Positions 39,301-42,054 of a stretch of DNA of 64,000 bases are shown in pieces; positions within the stretch are counted from its first letter, which is position 1; the number at the start of each line of letters is the position of its first letter. The translations under genes were made by a program, and so were the position numbers. Source of the DNA: Catonia carolina (taxonomy: Eukaryota > Arthropoda > Insecta > Hemiptera > Achilidae); the NCBI GenBank assembly GCA_035578175.1, contig JAQMRL010000008.1, forward strand, positions 6,486,883-6,550,882, given 5' to 3'. Under the pieces are notes generated by a model that worked only from the letters and a program-made list of their open reading frames with translations, was not told the origin of the DNA and did not search any database.

Positions 39301-42001
39301 TGTACTACTGGTTCATTGAATCTTCATCTGTCCTCATTCGGCTCATGATGGAACTTCATAAAAAAATTGTATAGTGGCAGGCGATTTTCAGTTCGTGCAA
39401 TTGCCTCTACACATTTTACCATGTCACCCAGTTTCTTATAGCTTTGAGCATACGGATTGACAGCAGTCATAACTGCTCCAATTTTTTCTAAAATCTCATT
39501 ATTTAATTCCACATAAAAACAAAACCAAAATATAGCAGTTCGAACTGTATACAAATTTACAACTACGTTGGAGATTCCAAAGCGATCTGACCGAGAGACT
39601 GCCAATGCGTTGGTAGGCCTATACTTTAGTTCGTTGAACTTGCCCCCTCTCCAAACTGAAATAGCTGTGCGAGATGTGGGAGGGATAGATAGAGAAAGAG
39701 AGAGGCCTATACTTCAGTTCGTTGATCTTGCCCCTCTCCAATCTATTTTAGACCTCCTATTTACGGTCATAAATTGAAATATTTGATTTTGGATAGTTTT
39801 CTGCAAATCTACTCGAACAGACGATTCATTTGAGCCCACTTCGGGGAAAATTGGTGAAGTTTCAGGTGGTTAAAATCGTGTTGAAAAAAAAACTGCTCGC
39901 TATTAATATATATAGATGTTATTGGAACGGCGCGTATGGCTAGTGCGAGTGAGGGCGTTATGCATTCTCTCACTCCCACGGCTATAGGACATTAGTTCAT
40001 CTGAATACTGTACCGAGATTATTGCTGCACAATGAGATTATTTTTGGAGTAAAATCTGCTTTTGAGAGTCGGTTTTTCACTATTGCCCAAAGATTTTCAA
40101 CTGGGCTTATATCTGCGGAATTACCTGGTCATGACAAAACTTTAATGTTTTCATGTTCGAAATACATTTTCACTTTCTTGGCAATATGGCGTTGGGTTAA
40201 ATCTTGTTGGAACACTCCATTGCCTTGTGGGAATTTCTTATGAAATTGTGGCACAACCATTGACTTAAGAATTTTAATATATCGATCGCTATTAACATAC
40301 CGTCTACTGGAATTAATGAACAAGGGACTTTAAATCTAAAACAACCCCAAAACATTTTTTCTAGGGATGTTTAACTGATTGTTGGATATGAGCTGAGTTC
40401 GGATTGATTTGCACACTACTGTAGTTTCTGTGAAAATCTGGAATTATTACAAAACTTTTCAACATTTTATATTGCATTGAATTCCTTGTGGAATATTCTG
40501 GCGGTAAGACATTTTCTTCTCAAGTGTGACTGTTTCTTACTTTCCCTTGGCCTATAAATATGTAGGGAAAGAAAGTATTGTTTTCATGTCGATGTTTTGA
40601 AATCAAGTTTTCTCTATAGGGAAGGAAAGTATTGTTTTTGTGTCGATGTTTTGTAATCGAGTTTTCACTAGAAGTACGTGTTTTCAGGCCCCCTGAATCC
40701 ACAAAACATGTTTTCAGAGATTGGTCTATGTGTGCGAGCAAAATATCTGAAGAATGGAATATCGTATGAAGTTGATACTTGGAACTTCATTGAAGTACCA
40801 CTAGGGGACCCAACGTGAACATTTTCATCAAAATCGGTCAACTGGAATCAGTAGTAGTTTATTCATGCAATTTATTTCAAAAACGGTTCTTACAACATTT
40901 TACATGTCGCCTCATTTAGGTGAGCCCCATGTCTGCTGAAATTTTTGGAGGTCCTTTGATCTCGTAGGAAGGATTGATTTTTTTTTAGATTGCAACCTTA
41001 ATTCTAGAGCAAAAGTGTGTATAATTAAAGTTGTAGAAAGTTTAAAAACTTACAGCATTTTTTTGTTCGTTTATTTTAGCTACAATTAGCGATTTTCTGT
41101 ATTTTTTTTTCATGTAAATCAGCAAAAAAATGGAATTTTTAAGATGGCAGCCTTAGTATGGATTTTATGACAAAAGTGTATATAATCAAAGTTGTAGGAA
41201 ATTTAACTCTTTCAGTCCCAACGTCCGGAAAAAAGGACGTTGATATATATTTTACGTAATGTCAACGTCTGGTTTACCAGAAGTCTGTAAGGTATGCATA
41301 AAGTCCTAACGTCTGGATAACCGAACGTTTATAAAAACAAAATTTTAAACAAAAATAAATATAATAATGTATTTTGAGACCGCCTTCGTGGCGTAGTGAC
41401 TAGCGCGGTAGCCTACAAAGCAAAAGGTCCTGGGTTCGATTCCCAGCTAGGGTCTCAAAATTTTAACTTATGCGACTTTAAATAAATTATAAACAAAATT
41501 ATTTTTAATATTTTTATTGTTAGAACGTTTCTTTTTTATGAACACAATCAAAATTAATTTTAACAAAAATTGTATTTTTTTGTAACGTTGCAATTTTGGT
41601 CAGCGATGGGAGGCTTGCTCCTGTAAGTTTTCGAAATAAGGGCTGGTATTTTTTTGTACATCCTTTTACACATTAAATGACACATTAGGATCAAATTTTT
41701 GAACAGTGTTTGGGCACTGAAAGGGTTAAAAAAACCTTCAACTTTTATTTGAAGCATTTTTCTCTACAGAGCCTAGTTTACAGGCAATTACTGATTTAAG
41801 TTCTGTAGTCATTTTTCATTATTTACATTGGCAAGCAAAAGTCGTGCAAGTGTTTCACGCAAGATTTTTTACTTTCTCTTGCCTATATGAATATATAGGA
41901 AGGAAAGTATTGTTTTCATGTCGATTTTTCGAAATTGAGTTTTCACCGGATCTATACGTTTTCAGACCCCCTGAACCCAAAAAACATGTTTTTAGCGATT
42001 G

Positions 42002-42054
<53 letters not shown>

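Larger units (their letters stand above)
38412..40423 (-). mobile_element. Tc1-like transposon broken by nested elements
   Basis: Inverted ends CAGTAGCGTGCAAATTAATC and GATTTGCACACTACTG next to TA. It contains repeat A (38459-38850), the C-terminal end of a Tc1 transposase (about 38930-39028, [12 protein letters not shown]), a foreign element (39031-40004) and the central transposase part. Confidence 0.85.
40533..41870 (+). repeat. Repeat B copy split by a piggyBac-like MITE
   Basis: Starts CTTTCCCTTGGCCTATAAA with a local duplication of GGGAAAGAAAGTATTG (40563 and 40619), runs to 41211, resumes at 41729 and ends GTGTTTCACGCAAGA, where the next repeat B begins directly. Confidence 0.75.

Noticed and set aside
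41380..41456. Functional tRNA gene
   Set aside because: The acceptor and T arms are good, but the anticodon arm is weak with a large loop and it sits inside a MITE; a tRNA-derived pseudogene is more likely.
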